Assembly: GCA_900470445.1 (NCBI GenBank)
Contig: UCAU01000018.1
Location: 30,123-94,122, forward strand
Reading direction: 5' to 3'
DNA from: Hyphomicrobiales bacterium
Lineage (GTDB): Bacteria; Pseudomonadota; Alphaproteobacteria; Rhizobiales; Devosiaceae
DNA: 64,000 bases
A model generated the notes under the pieces. That model saw only the letters and a program-made list of their open reading frames with translations, did no database searches and was not told the origin of the DNA. Shown here piece by piece: positions 45,623-54,225 of this stretch (the stretch's first letter is position 1; every line of letters starts with the position of its first letter). The translations under genes were made by a program, and so were the position numbers.

Positions 45623-47053
45623 TCAACCCAGCAATTTGCGCAGCGCTTGGCTGCGCTTTCCCCAGGTGGTGGGCTGCCGCGTGGCGAGGAAGGCCTCGCC
45701 CAGCTGGGTCAGGACCGCAGCAAGGCTGGGGTGGGGCAGGACCAGTTCGGCCAGGGCACTCACCGGCATGGCGCGTTCCATGGCCAGAGCCAGCATGGCG
45801 ATGACTTCGCCGGCGCCGGGGCCGATAATGGAGGCGCCCAAAATCTTGCCATTGCGGCTGGCGAGCAGCTTGGCCGCGCCATGGGTCTGGCCCAGGGCCC
45901 GCGCCGCCTCGTTCTCGGCAAAGCTGGCGCGCAGCACCAAGGTGCCCTCGGGCAATGAGCGCTCGCCTTCGACAAGGCCGATGCTGGCGAGGCCGGGCGC
46001 GGTCTGGATGAAGCTGGGGATGGCCTGGCTATCGAGCCGGCTCGCACCGGTGCCGAACAGGCGATCGATGATGATGGCACCATAGCGCAGGGCGGCATGG
46101 GGCTGGTCCTGCCCGGCCGCGCCGCCAACGGCGCTGATGCGGGTATTGGTGGTGCGGCCGTCCGGGTTGAGCTGGAGAAAGGCGGGACGGGCCTTGTCGA
46201 AGCGCACTTTGGCTCGATCGAGCCCCAACCCGGCCAGATCCGGCAGGCGACCCATGGCGACCAGCACATGGGAGGCATCAAGGCTGTGCGTACTGCCATC
46301 GGCATGGGTGAGTTCGACACCGGTACCCTGGCGGCGCGGCAGAATCGCCGAGACCGTGGCGCCCTCGACGATCTCGACGCCTTCCTGGGCCAGCTGGCGC
46401 AACAGGATGGCGACCTGCTCGCGATCGAAGCCGGGCAGGATTTCGCCCTGGGGCACGAGCGTCACCATGGCGCCGAGGCGGTGATAGGCTTGCGCCAGTT
46501 CGATGGCGCTGGCATCGCCGCCGATCACCACGAGGTGGCTGAGCTTGCGGGAATTGCCGGCAATGGTGTCGGGGGTGAAATAGGCGATCTCACTGAGCCC
46601 GGGAATCGGTGGCACAACGGGCTTGGCGCCGGTGGCCAGAATGACATGGCGGGGGCGGAGGGTTGCGTCGCCGAGCTTGAGCGTCTGGCGGCCGGTGAAG
46701 GCGGGCTGGCCGGTGCGGTAATCGATGCCCAGGGCGATAAGCCGTTCCTTGGCGTCGCGCGGGGCGGTGCTGGCGGCCAAGGTCTTGGCGTGTTCGCCAA
46801 TGGCCTTGAAATTGGGTTTGGGTTCGGCATGGGCCAGGCCCAGCGCTCCGGCCGTGCGCATGTCCTGGGCGCGCGCGGCGCTGGCGGCGAAGGTGGCGGC
46901 AACCAGGCGCCCCTGGGCGGGATCGCCGGCTTCCTCGGCGCCGCGATCGATCAACAGGACGCTGGCGCCCAGCCGCCTGGCGCGCAAAGCAAGGGCAATG
47001 CCGAGCGCGCCTGCACCGATGATGCAGATGTCGGGATTTTGGAGGTCTGCCAT
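45623..47053 (-). CDS. Disulfide-reductase-like flavoprotein lacking the redox-active cysteines
   Basis: A 476-aa protein with the architecture of the dihydrolipoamide dehydrogenase/mercuric reductase family: an FAD motif CIIGAGALGIALALRAR, a NAD(P) motif LVVIGGDASAIELAQAYHR, VAMGRLPD and a C-terminal dimerisation domain with LPHPSLAAVLTQL. The place that normally holds GGTCLNVGCIPSK reads DPAQGRLVAATFA and contains no cysteine. The only Cys is near the N-terminus in ICIIG. The usual C-terminal HPT.SE acid pair is also altered. It may still bind FAD and NAD(P)H, but it cannot use the classical dithiol mechanism. The start MADLQNPD at 47053 follows GGCAGTCC. Confidence 0.85.
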   Translation of the reverse strand: MADLQNPDICIIGAGALGIALALRARRLGASVLLIDRGAEEAGDPAQGRLVAATFAASAARAQDMRTAGALGLAHAEPKPNFKAIGEHAKTLAASTAPRDAKERLIALGIDYRTGQPAFTGRQTLKLGDATLRPRHVILATGAKPVVPPIPGLSEIAYFTPDTIAGNSRKLSHLVVIGGDASAIELAQAYHRLGAMVTLVPQGEILPGFDREQVAILLRQLAQEGVEIVEGATVSAILPRRQGTGVELTHADGSTHSLDASHVLVAMGRLPDLAGLGLDRAKVRFDKARPAFLQLNPDGRTTNTRISAVGGAAGQDQPHAALRYGAIIIDRLFGTGASRLDSQAIPSFIQTAPGLASIGLVEGERSLPEGTLVLRASFAENEAARALGQTHGAAKLLASRNGKILGASIIGPGAGEVIAMLALAMERAMPVSALAELVLPHPSLAAVLTQLGEAFLATRQPTTWGKRSQALRKLLG

Positions 47054-47149
47054 GGACTGCCGGGCAAAAGAAATTCGTTGCAGACTTATGCGGCGATCCG
47101 GCAGGGAAGACAACCGCCAAGCAAGAGACGGGAAAGCAGCGCAGGCGCG

Positions 47150-47178
47150 TTGACTTGGCCCCAGCTTTTCCCTATAGA
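47150..47178 (+). promoter_or_regulatory. Promoter of rpmH-rnpA operon
   Basis: TTGACT at 47150-47155 and TATAGA at 47173-47178 are separated by an ideal 17 bases. Transcription would start near 47185, about 100 bases before rpmH. It is the best sigma-70 type match in the window, as expected for a ribosomal protein gene. Confidence 0.8.
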
Positions 47179-47283
47179 CCCCACCAACCCGCACCGTCGG
47201 CGCCTGGCGCATGATGAGTGTCCGATATTCTTGCGAAAGCAACGACCAAACAAGAGGAACCGTGCCCCGCGCGGTCTGATGTC

Positions 47284-47418
47284 ATGAAGCGTACATACCA
47301 GCCCTCCAAGCTCGTGCGTGCCCGTCGTCACGGTTTCCGTGCGCGTATGGCCACCAAGGACGGCCGTATCATCCTGAACCGCCGCCGCCGTGACGGCCGC
47401 AAGAAGCTTTCGGCCTAA
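47284..47418 (+). CDS. rpmH: 50S ribosomal protein L34
   Basis: The 44-aa sequence [20 protein letters not shown] to KKLSA is a textbook L34, a small basic protein of the large ribosomal subunit. It is followed by rnpA, yidC and engB, the widely conserved order near the chromosome replication region in many bacteria. The start at 47284 gives the full family length with no extension. Confidence 0.98.
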   Translation: MKRTYQPSKLVRARRHGFRARMATKDGRIILNRRRRDGRKKLSA

Positions 47419-47432
47419 GGCGCTCTGGCCGG

Positions 47433-47840
47433 ATGACGGCCATGAAGCAGCCAGAAGGCGCCTTGCGCCGGCTGACCAAGCGAAGCCAGTTTCAACGGGC
47501 CGCCCGGGGCAATCGCGCCGGGCGTTCTGCGTTTGGGTTGCAGGCTATCGCCACCGATGCACCCGAAGCGGGCATTGGTTTTACCGTCACCAAGAAGACG
47601 GGCAATTCTCCCCAGCGAAATCGCATAAAGCGCCGACTTCGCGCGGCTGTGACAGCATGCGCGCGTGACTTTGTGCCCGGCCATGACTATGTGCTGCTCG
47701 GGCGCCCCGAAGCGCTGAGTGAACCCTTTGCCAAGCTGGTTGCCGATCTGGGCGCCTTGATCGTGCGTGTGCACGAACCCAGATCGAGTGAACAGCGCCA
47801 TTCTCCCGGCCGCGGCGGCCCACGGAAACCGAGACAATGA
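47433..47840 (+). CDS. rnpA: Ribonuclease P protein component
   Basis: A 135-aa basic protein that assists the RNase P RNA in maturing tRNA 5' ends. Motifs are RLTKRSQFQRAARG near the N-terminus, GFTVTKKTGNSPQRNRIKRRLRAA, the conserved RNR helix, and DYVLLGRPEAL. The C-terminal tail is Pro, Arg and Gly rich. The start may be 47433 or the second Met at 47442; the tail overlaps yidC by four bases. Confidence 0.95.
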   Translation: MTAMKQPEGALRRLTKRSQFQRAARGNRAGRSAFGLQAIATDAPEAGIGFTVTKKTGNSPQRNRIKRRLRAAVTACARDFVPGHDYVLLGRPEALSEPFAKLVADLGALIVRVHEPRSSEQRHSPGRGGPRKPRQ

Positions 47841-49666
47841 CTGACAATCGCAACATAATCCTGGCCATCGTGCTCAGCATGGTCGTGCTGTTCGGCTGGC
47901 AATTCTTCGTTGCCAAGCCGCAACTGGACCGCGCCCAGCAGGCCCAGGAACTGGCCGCCCAGCAAGCCCAGCAGGATGCCGCTCTCGCCACCCCGACTAC
48001 GACTTCGGATGGTGCCGTGGTGCCGGCCGCCACGGGCGCACCGAGCTATACCGATCGCGCCACGGCGATTGCCGCCACCCAGCGTATCCAGATCAACACG
48101 GCCGACCTTGAAGGCTCGATCAACCTGACCGGCGCGCGGCTCGACGATCTCGAGCTCAAGCTCTATCGCGAGACGGTTGATCCGGAATCCCCGATCATTA
48201 CGCTCTTGACCCCAGCCGGCGTGGCGCATGCCTATTATATCGAAGAGGGCTGGATTCCGGCCAATTCGGCCAATGTTGCGGTGCCGGACAATAATTCGGT
48301 GTGGACGCTGGACGGCGCCAATAGCACGCTGACCGAAGCCACCCCGGTTACCCTCAAATTCGACAATGGTGCGGGTCTGATCTTCCGCCGCACCTTTGCT
48401 GTCGATGCCCATTACCTCTTCACCGTCACCCAGAGCGTCGAAAATACCGGCGCGGGTGATGTGTCGCTATTCCCCTATGCTCGCGTGGTCCGCCACGACA
48501 CGCCTAAGGTGCAGAATTTCTTCATCCAGCATGAAGGCCCCACCGGCGTGCTGGGCTCCAACAATCTGGTGACCCGCAAATATTCCGACATGCAGAAAGA
48601 TCAGATGATCGATCTGCCGGCGACGTCGGGCTGGCTCGGCTTCACCGACAAATACTGGGCCACGGCCGTTCTGGCCAAGCCCGGTGCGCCGCTCAATGCG
48701 CGCTTCTCCTGGTCCAACCCGACAGGCACGCGCGACGTGTACCAGTCGAGCTATGTCGAGACGACGCCGATTGTCGTTGCCGCCGGCGCGACCGTGACCA
48801 ATGAGAGCTACATCTTTGCCGGCGCCAAGGAAGAAGCTGTTCTCTCCACCTATCAGCAGCAATATGGCTTTGACCGTATCGATCTGATGATCGACTGGGG
48901 CTGGTTCCACTTCCTGACCTGGCCGATGTTCAAGTTGCTGACGTTCCTTAACGGCATTATCGGCAATTTCGGTCTCGCCATTCTGGCGGTGACCATCATC
49001 ATCAAGGCGATCTTCTTCCCGCTCGCCAGCCGGTCCTATGCCTCGATGGCCGCCATGCGCCGCGTGCAGCCGGAGATGAAGTCGATCCAGGAGCGCTTCA
49101 AGGAAGACCGCCCGGCTCAGCAGCAGGCGATGATGGAGCTTTACCGCAAGGAAAAGATCAATCCGCTCTCGGGCTGCTGGCCCATCCTGATCCAGATCCC
49201 GGTGTTCTTTTCGCTCTACACCGTCATCTTCATCAGCCTTGAAATGCGCCATGCGCCGTTCTTCGGCTGGATTCAGGATCTGGCGGCGCCCGATCCGACC
49301 AATATCTTCACCCTGTTCGGCCTGATCCCGTGGGATCCGACCATGGCGCCGTTCATTGGCAGCTTCCTGCATCTGGGCGTCTGGCCCGTGATCATGGGCA
49401 TTACCATGTGGGTGCAGATGAAGCTCAACCCGCCGCCGCCCGATCCGACCCAGGCGATGATCTTCAACTGGATGCCGGTGATCTTCACCTTCATGCTGGG
49501 CACGTTCCCCGCGGGTCTGGTGATCTACTGGGCCTGGAACAATACCCTGTCGGTCACCCAGCAGTGGTTCATCATGAAGCGCCATGGCGCGGAGGTGAAC
49601 CTGTTCGGCAACATCATCGACAGCTTCAAGCGCAAGCCCAAGCCAGCCGAGACGACCAAGTCCTGA
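47837..49666 (+). CDS. yidC: Membrane protein insertase YidC (Oxa1 family)
   Basis: A 609-aa insertase. An N-terminal helix ([19 protein letters not shown]) is followed by the large periplasmic domain of the Gram-negative type, residues about 60-360. The conserved core helices include [38 protein letters not shown], with the positively charged groove, then [24 protein letters not shown]. It inserts membrane proteins alone or with SecYEG. A terminator follows 25 bases after its stop. Confidence 0.97.
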   Translation: MTDNRNIILAIVLSMVVLFGWQFFVAKPQLDRAQQAQELAAQQAQQDAALATPTTTSDGAVVPAATGAPSYTDRATAIAATQRIQINTADLEGSINLTGARLDDLELKLYRETVDPESPIITLLTPAGVAHAYYIEEGWIPANSANVAVPDNNSVWTLDGANSTLTEATPVTLKFDNGAGLIFRRTFAVDAHYLFTVTQSVENTGAGDVSLFPYARVVRHDTPKVQNFFIQHEGPTGVLGSNNLVTRKYSDMQKDQMIDLPATSGWLGFTDKYWATAVLAKPGAPLNARFSWSNPTGTRDVYQSSYVETTPIVVAAGATVTNESYIFAGAKEEAVLSTYQQQYGFDRIDLMIDWGWFHFLTWPMFKLLTFLNGIIGNFGLAILAVTIIIKAIFFPLASRSYASMAAMRRVQPEMKSIQERFKEDRPAQQQAMMELYRKEKINPLSGCWPILIQIPVFFSLYTVIFISLEMRHAPFFGWIQDLAAPDPTNIFTLFGLIPWDPTMAPFIGSFLHLGVWPVIMGITMWVQMKLNPPPPDPTQAMIFNWMPVIFTFMLGTFPAGLVIYWAWNNTLSVTQQWFIMKRHGAEVNLFGNIIDSFKRKPKPAETTKS

Positions 49667-49690
49667 TCGTCAGCAGAGCCAATCCATGCT

Positions 49691-49726
49691 ACTGCCCGCC
49701 GGAAGCCTCCGGCGGGCAGTGTTTTT
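49691..49726 (+). terminator. Strong Rho-independent terminator after yidC
   Basis: A 13-bp stem ACTGCCCGCCGGA / TCCGGCGGGCAGT with an AGCC loop is followed by G and five Ts. It ends 13 bases before the engB start codon. The perfect stem and U-run make strong termination likely unless read-through is regulated. Confidence 0.85.
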
Positions 49727-49739
49727 GAGTGAGACCGAA

Positions 49740-50384
49740 ATGAGCGAAATCGACTATTCGCCCGATATGATCGAACGCGGCCGGCTGATGTTCGCGCGGC
49801 CCTTCCTGTTCACCAAGGGCTGCGTGCGCATTGCCGACCTGCCCCCGATGGACCGGGTCGAGATCGCCTTTGCCGGCCGCTCCAATGTGGGCAAGTCGAG
49901 CCTGATCAATGCGCTGGTCGGCATGTCGGGCCTTGCCCGCACGTCCAACACGCCCGGTCGCACGCAGGAGCTCAATATCTTCGAGAGCCAGAGCGAAAAC
50001 CTGCGCATCGTCGACATGCCGGGCTATGGCTATGCCAAGGCACCCGAAGACAAGGTGCGGGCCTGGACCAAGCTGATCCATCAATATCTCACCGGCCGGG
50101 CCACGCTGCGCCGGGTCTATGTGCTGGTCGATGGCCGCCATGGTCCCAAGGACAACGACCTGACGGTGATGAACGAGCTTGATGGCGCGGCCGTCAGCTA
50201 TCAGGTGGTGCTGACCAAGGCCGACAAGCCGCTCAAGCCGGAGCTGGACAAGGTCATCGCCGCGACCAAGGCCGCCATCGCCAAGCGCCCGGCCGCCCAT
50301 CCGCATGTTATTTTGACGTCGAGCGTCAAGGGCGACGGGTTGCGGGAGCTGCGGACTGAAATTGCGATGCTGCTGGAGAGCTGA
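49740..50384 (+). CDS. engB: Ribosome biogenesis GTPase EngB (YsxC/YihA)
   Basis: A 214-aa TRAFAC GTPase. G1 is GRSNVGKS at 46-53, the G2/G3 region reads [14 protein letters not shown] and DMPGYG (92-97), and G4 is TKADKPLK. It is needed for assembly of the large ribosomal subunit. The start at 49740 ([10 protein letters not shown]) follows a weak GAG-rich region. The terminator just upstream means it needs its own promoter inside yidC or read-through. Confidence 0.96.
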   Translation: MSEIDYSPDMIERGRLMFARPFLFTKGCVRIADLPPMDRVEIAFAGRSNVGKSSLINALVGMSGLARTSNTPGRTQELNIFESQSENLRIVDMPGYGYAKAPEDKVRAWTKLIHQYLTGRATLRRVYVLVDGRHGPKDNDLTVMNELDGAAVSYQVVLTKADKPLKPELDKVIAATKAAIAKRPAAHPHVILTSSVKGDGLRELRTEIAMLLES

Positions 50385-50403
50385 GGACTGGTCCCCACCA
50401 CGA

Positions 50404-50503
50404 TGTCATCCCGGCGAAGGCCGGGATCCAGGTCCGTGGCGATCAGCTGATATCCAGCGCCGGAATAGTCTTCAGCATGGATTCCGGCCTGCGCCAGAAT
50501 GAC
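50404..50503. repeat. Palindromic repeat with GTCATCCCGGCGAAGGCCGG core
   Basis: The left arm begins GTCATCCCGGCGAAGGCCGG; the right arm (50480-50503) ends CCTGCGCCAGAATGAC. The GTCATCCCGGCGAAGGCCGGGAT unit is a familiar dispersed repeat in many proteobacteria, where it occurs in intergenic gaps. Here it lies between engB and the convergent amidotransferase-like gene. Confidence 0.75.
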
Positions 50504-50515
50504 CCGGTGGGTAAA

Positions 50516-51223
50516 TTACCGCCCCACAAAAAACTGCCCAATATACCCGGCCACATCGGCACTATCCGACGGCGTCGCCACCGAAGCCACGGCCTTGTCC
50601 ACCAGGGCATCGGGCGCCTTGCCCCGCCGCAGCTCCGCCAGGGCCACGGTATAATCATCCAGAAACTCAGGATGCGGCTGAAAGCTTAGCGCCGCGCCGT
50701 TACGATAGGCGAGACCCGCATTGGGCGTGAAATCGGAGGCCAGGATCACCTCGGCGTCCTTGGGTGGCACGATCACCTGATCCTGATGCGAGCAGGCCAC
50801 CGACAAAGCAGCGGGCGCCGCGCGCATGAAACCGGGCCGGCTGGTCACCGCATAGGTGTGGCGGCCCAGGCCCCAGCCCTTGTCGGACTTGCGCACATCC
50901 CCGCCCAGCGCATCGGCCATGATCTGGTGGCCAAAACAAATCCCCAGCATGGGCGTGCGCGCTTCATAGGCCCGGCGAATGAAATCGCGCAGCGGATCGA
51001 GCCAGGGCAGATCGTCATAAACCCCGGCCGCCGAGCCGGTGATGACGATGCCTTCCACCGGCCCCAGTTCAGGGAACGGCGCGCCATCGGACACCGCCAC
51101 CACGTCCTGGGAAAACGCCTGCCCGCTCTGGTCGAACATGCGCTCGAACATTTTGGCATAAGGCCCGAACTGGCCGCGCAGCGGCGCAGGCACGTCGCCG
51201 GTCTGGATGATGGTGAGTTTCAT
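50516..51223 (-). CDS. Class I glutamine amidotransferase-like protein
   Basis: A 235-aa protein. The nucleophile lies in MLGICFGHQIMADALGG (Cys96), and the second part of the catalytic set is HPE (His184, Glu186) in SFQPHPEF. It lacks the synthetase half of GuaA, so it is a stand-alone GATase1 domain of the GMP-synthase-like group. These enzymes hydrolyse glutamine or related gamma-glutamyl compounds; the acceptor is not known. The start MKLTIIQTGD at 51223 is fixed by the family start, and the extension further upstream lies in a non-conserved region. Confidence 0.88.
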   Translation of the reverse strand: MKLTIIQTGDVPAPLRGQFGPYAKMFERMFDQSGQAFSQDVVAVSDGAPFPELGPVEGIVITGSAAGVYDDLPWLDPLRDFIRRAYEARTPMLGICFGHQIMADALGGDVRKSDKGWGLGRHTYAVTSRPGFMRAAPAALSVACSHQDQVIVPPKDAEVILASDFTPNAGLAYRNGAALSFQPHPEFLDDYTVALAELRRGKAPDALVDKAVASVATPSDSADVAGYIGQFFVGR

Positions 51224-51333
51224 GGGATGCGCCACCGGGAGAGGTTTGCTCCCGCATAGCGGAAAAGAGCGGAGTGCCGCAACAGCGTTCGGCGCAATCC
51301 AGCCGCCCGCAGGTGGCGTCAATTTATCTCCGG

Positions 51334-51416
51334 GTCATTCCCGAGGAAGCGGGAACCTCCGTTTCAGTGGCCGAAGTAGGAAGCAAACAGAGGTTCCCGC
51401 TTTCGCGGGAATGACA
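51334..51416. repeat. Inverted repeat with AATGACATT-type ends (GGTTCCCGC family)
   Basis: GTCATTCCCGAGGAAGCGGG at 51334-51353 and its reverse complement in CCCGCTTTCGCGGGAATGAC at 51396-51415 form arms around an internal spacer. Each arm is itself a small hairpin. It is a REP-like element between the amidotransferase-like and MsrB genes. Confidence 0.75.
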
Positions 51417-51443
51417 TTGTGGTTGATGCCCTGCGCAGCGACT

Positions 51444-51944
51444 TCACGCCGCCTTGGGTGTAAACTTCAGCGCCACGCCGTTGATGCAATAGCGCAGGCC
51501 GGTGGGGGCCGGGCCGTCGTTGAAGACGTGGCCCTGGTGGCCGCCGCAATTGGAGCAGAACACCGCCGTGCGGCTCATGCCGAAACTGGTGTCGGTGACC
51601 GAGCCGATGGCGCCATCAATGAAGGTATAGAAGCTGGGCCAGCCGGTGCCGCTGTCGAATTTGGTTTCCGAGGCGAAGAGGGCCTGGTCGCATCCCGCGC
51701 AGGAGAAGGTGCCGGCGCGGTGCTCGTCATTGAGGGGGGAAGTAAAGGGGCGCTCAGTGCCTTCGTGGCGCAGCACGTCATAGGCGTCGGGAGAGAGCCT
51801 GGCTTTCCATTCTTCATCGCTGAGCTTGAAGGGGAAATCGGCCTCGCTCGCTGCGGAACTGCCCGTGGGCCGAAACAGCGCGATGGCGGAAAGGGCGGCG
51901 ATAGCGCCGCCGCCGAGCAGGAGATTGCGACGATCGACAGCCAT
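51444..51944 (-). CDS. msrB: Peptide-methionine (R)-S-oxide reductase with Tat-type export signal
   Basis: A 166-aa MsrB. The N-terminus MAVDRRNLLLGGGAIAALSAI has a twin-arginine-like motif (Arg5-Arg6) before a hydrophobic stretch, so the enzyme is likely exported. The zinc site uses Cys82, Cys85, Cys130 and Cys133 (CAGC and CSNC), and the catalytic Cys153 sits in RYCINGVALKF. It reduces R-methionine sulfoxide in damaged proteins. Cytosolic MsrB has no such signal. The gene lies downstream of a fasciclin/anti-sigma/sigma set on the same strand, with a gap of 172 bases. Confidence 0.92.
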   Translation of the reverse strand: MAVDRRNLLLGGGAIAALSAIALFRPTGSSAASEADFPFKLSDEEWKARLSPDAYDVLRHEGTERPFTSPLNDEHRAGTFSCAGCDQALFASETKFDSGTGWPSFYTFIDGAIGSVTDTSFGMSRTAVFCSNCGGHQGHVFNDGPAPTGLRYCINGVALKFTPKAA

Positions 51945-52116
51945 TTTTCTGGTCCCTTATTGGGCGCCCCGCGCCCTACCGCTGGCGGAGCGGCAGGCGC
52001 GGGGCTGTTGACGGCCATTGTAGAACCCGGGAGGGGGCGATGGCACGTCAAGGTTTGGTGAAAGGCGCGCGAGCCGCGCCGTTCTGGAATGCTATTCGTA
52101 TTGGCGTCGGCAAAGG

Positions 52117-52683
52117 TTACGACTTGGGAGTCAGAACCTTGTCGATGACATGGATCACGCCATTGGACTGGATCACGTCGGCAATGGTGACATTAGCCAC
52201 GGTGCCGTTTTCGTCGGTCACGGTGACCTTGCCATCCTTGGCTTCGAGCGTCAGCTTGCAGCCGCCGACCGTATCAACCACATGCTTGCCGCCATCGGCC
52301 TCGACCATCGAGATGATATCGGTGGAGAGCGCCTTGGCCGGGATCACGTGACAAGTCAGGATCTTGGTCAGCGTATCCTTGTTTTCCGGCTTCAACAGCG
52401 TCTCGACGGTGCCGGCAGGCAGGGCATCGAAGGCTTCATTGGTCGGTGCCAGCACGGTGAAGGGGCCGGGGCCGGAGAGGGTCTCAACCAGGCCCGCTGC
52501 CTTGACGGCGGCAACCAGGGTGGTGTGATCCTTGGAATTCACCGCATTTTCAATGATGTTCTTGGTCGCCAGCATGGGTGCGCCGCCAACCATCGGATTG
52601 TCCTGGGCGAAAGCGGCGGAGCCGGCGATAGCGCTGACGGACATGATGGCGGCAAGCGAAAGAGCGCGCAGAGAGAGTTTCAT
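52117..52683 (-). CDS. Secreted fasciclin (FAS1) domain protein
   Basis: A 188-aa protein with a signal peptide (MKLSLRALSLAAIMSVSAIAGSAAFA). A single FAS1 domain covers residues 40-186: DHTTLVAAVKAAGLVETLSGPGPFTVLAPTNEAFDALP, LTKILTCHVIP and NGVIHVIDKVLTP, the H1 and H2 motifs. FAS1 domains mediate adhesion or bind ligands in the periplasm or outside the cell. It lies immediately downstream of an anti-sigma gene, and a candidate ECF promoter (52739-52765) is seen in the gap. Regulation by the adjacent sigma factor is inferred. Confidence 0.92.
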   Translation of the reverse strand: MKLSLRALSLAAIMSVSAIAGSAAFAQDNPMVGGAPMLATKNIIENAVNSKDHTTLVAAVKAAGLVETLSGPGPFTVLAPTNEAFDALPAGTVETLLKPENKDTLTKILTCHVIPAKALSTDIISMVEADGGKHVVDTVGGCKLTLEAKDGKVTVTDENGTVANVTIADVIQSNGVIHVIDKVLTPKS

Positions 52684-52738
52684 TTAGTTTGTTCCTTCCT
52701 CATTTTCCGTTCCCTTGATCGGCTGGGATATGAGGAGG

Positions 52739-52765
52739 TACGGAAACCCGCGAAAATAAGTTTCA
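52739..52765 (-). promoter_or_regulatory. Candidate ECF-sigma promoter of the fasciclin gene
   Basis: On the minus strand TGAAAC (52765-52760) and CGTA (52742-52739) are separated by 17 bases, a layout seen at ECF promoters. It lies just after the anti-sigma stop and 55 bases upstream of the fasciclin start. A similar but weaker pair precedes the sigma gene (54134-54160). Confidence 0.4.
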
Positions 52766-52766
52766 G

Positions 52767-53483
52767 CTAAATCTGCTGCACGGCGCCCTTGGCGACAATC
52801 GGGCCGGTCGGCGCACCGCTGGGCGAGCCGCCCTTGGGTTCGAGCGTGATGGCCAGCACGGAGCCGGCACCCCAGCCCGCCATGACTTCGGGGGCAATCG
52901 AGACGGTGCTGCGCTGATTGGCCGGGATGACGCCCATGGAGACCGGGTTATTGCCGCCCTGGATGGCCCAGAGTTCGAAATCCTTTTCCGGCACGGCATC
53001 ACCCGACAGAGCGGTCAGCCGGACCTGGCCGGTGCCGTCATACAATGCGACGAATTTGACATTGCTGCCCTCTTCCTCGAGCGCGGCGACCAATTGGGTG
53101 GTCAGACTCGAGACATCCGGGCGGGGCTGCAGCAGGTTGAAGCCGATAGCGGCCACTGCGATGGCCAGGGCGCCGGCAGCAATGCCGCGCCAGACGAGCA
53201 GGCTTTCCCAGAAGCCGGATTTGGCGGGAGCTTTGGTATCACCAAAGGCGCGTGCCTCGATGCCGGCCCAGAGCCGGTCGGGCGCGGGGACGTCCTCATA
53301 GCCCTCATTGAGGGCGGCAAAGCGAGATACCCAGAAATCGCGTTCGGCGCGCAGGGCCTGATCATTCTCGATCAGCCGATGCACGCGATCATGCTCGGAT
53401 GGCGAGAGCAGGCCGAGCACGTATTCGGCGACCAAGGCATTGCGCCCGCCATCGCCCCCATCCATGTCATCGCTCGTGCTCAT
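52767..53483 (-). CDS. RskA-like anti-sigma factor
   Basis: A 238-aa protein. The cytoplasmic N-terminal part (about 1-95) carries ALVAEYVLGLLSPSEHDRVHRLIENDQALRAERDFW, resembling anti-sigma ASD sequences but with no zinc-binding Cys. A membrane helix is at about 100-120, and a periplasmic C-terminal RskA domain (about 125-235) has VALYDGTGQVRLTALSGDAVPEKDFELWAIQG and PVSMGVIP. The start at 53483 (MSTSDDMDGG) gives an ATGA overlap with the sigma gene; an upstream Met at 53495 is possible. It should hold the co-encoded sigma factor until released. Confidence 0.88.
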   Translation of the reverse strand: MSTSDDMDGGDGGRNALVAEYVLGLLSPSEHDRVHRLIENDQALRAERDFWVSRFAALNEGYEDVPAPDRLWAGIEARAFGDTKAPAKSGFWESLLVWRGIAAGALAIAVAAIGFNLLQPRPDVSSLTTQLVAALEEEGSNVKFVALYDGTGQVRLTALSGDAVPEKDFELWAIQGGNNPVSMGVIPANQRSTVSIAPEVMAGWGAGSVLAITLEPKGGSPSGAPTGPIVAKGAVQQI

Positions 53484-54031
53484 GCCGTCAGACACTCTCT
53501 TAGCTTCAAAAGGCTCCGGCGGAGCCAGGTTCGCATCGTATTCAAAGGCACGGCGTAGCGCTGCGCCAGTTCGTCATAGCTGTAGCCATCCAGATATGCC
53601 CCCCGCACGGCCTCGGCCCGGTCGGGCTCGAGTGTGGCGAGGCACCGCTCGATCCGCCCGCGCTCCTGGCTATCGGCCGTCGCCCGTTCCGGTGACGGGC
53701 CGGCATCGGGGATTTCCAGCGCCACGTCGATATCGTCGGCCCTGGGCCGACGGGCGCGCAGAATGTCGAGCGCATGATTGCGCGCCACCGCCACGAGCCA
53801 GCTGATCGGGCTGGTATCGCCCGCCACATAGCGGTCGGCCCGTTGCCAGATTTTGACATAGACCTCCTGAACAGCCTCTTCGGCTTCCGATCGGTCTTTC
53901 AAGATACGCAGCACGACCCCGAAGAGTTTCGCGCTGGTGCGGTCATAGAGGGAGCGGAAGGCGGCGCGATCCCGCAGGGCGCAGCGCGATATCAGGTCGG
54001 CGACCTCCTGGCTGGGGGCCTGCATGGCCAT
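53480..54031 (-). CDS. ECF-family RNA polymerase sigma factor
   Basis: A 183-aa ECF sigma factor. Region 2 reads FRSLYDRTSAKLFGVVLRILKDRSEAEEAVQEVYVKIWQRADRY, followed by a linker rich in Pro and charged residues, and region 4 is GYSYDELAQRYAVPLNTMRTWLRRSLLKLRECL. The start at 54031 is ten bases after GGAGG. It overlaps the RskA-like gene by four bases, so the pair is expressed together. The group resembles the SigK type, which in actinobacteria controls fasciclin-domain proteins. Confidence 0.9.
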   Translation of the reverse strand: MAMQAPSQEVADLISRCALRDRAAFRSLYDRTSAKLFGVVLRILKDRSEAEEAVQEVYVKIWQRADRYVAGDTSPISWLVAVARNHALDILRARRPRADDIDVALEIPDAGPSPERATADSQERGRIERCLATLEPDRAEAVRGAYLDGYSYDELAQRYAVPLNTMRTWLRRSLLKLRECLTA

Positions 54032-54133
54032 GAATTTCGTGCCTCCTCCGCAGCGAACGGGATGGCGCTTGTGCCGCGCCCTTGTCTGATCGCTCCACAA
54101 CGCTACAAATTGCACAATGGATCAATGACTGTT

Positions 54134-54160
54134 TACGAGCACAAGCGTCTTTTCCTTTGC
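54134..54160 (-). promoter_or_regulatory. Weak candidate ECF promoter upstream of the sigma gene
   Basis: GCAAAG (54160-54155) and CGTA (54137-54134) are 17 bases apart on the minus strand, the same spacing as in the fasciclin promoter, but the -35 match is poor. It would allow autoregulation. The argB gene starts divergently 66 bases beyond. Confidence 0.3.
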
Positions 54161-54225
54161 ATCAGCATGCTCTAGACCCGTGCACGTCTTTTTATAGCCG
54201 CTTTGCGAGGGGATTGGGTCTGCCC

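Noticed and set aside
50404..51416. Insertion sequence between engB and msrB
   Set aside because: Only short palindromic repeats are present; no transposase frame, terminal repeats of IS type or target duplications.
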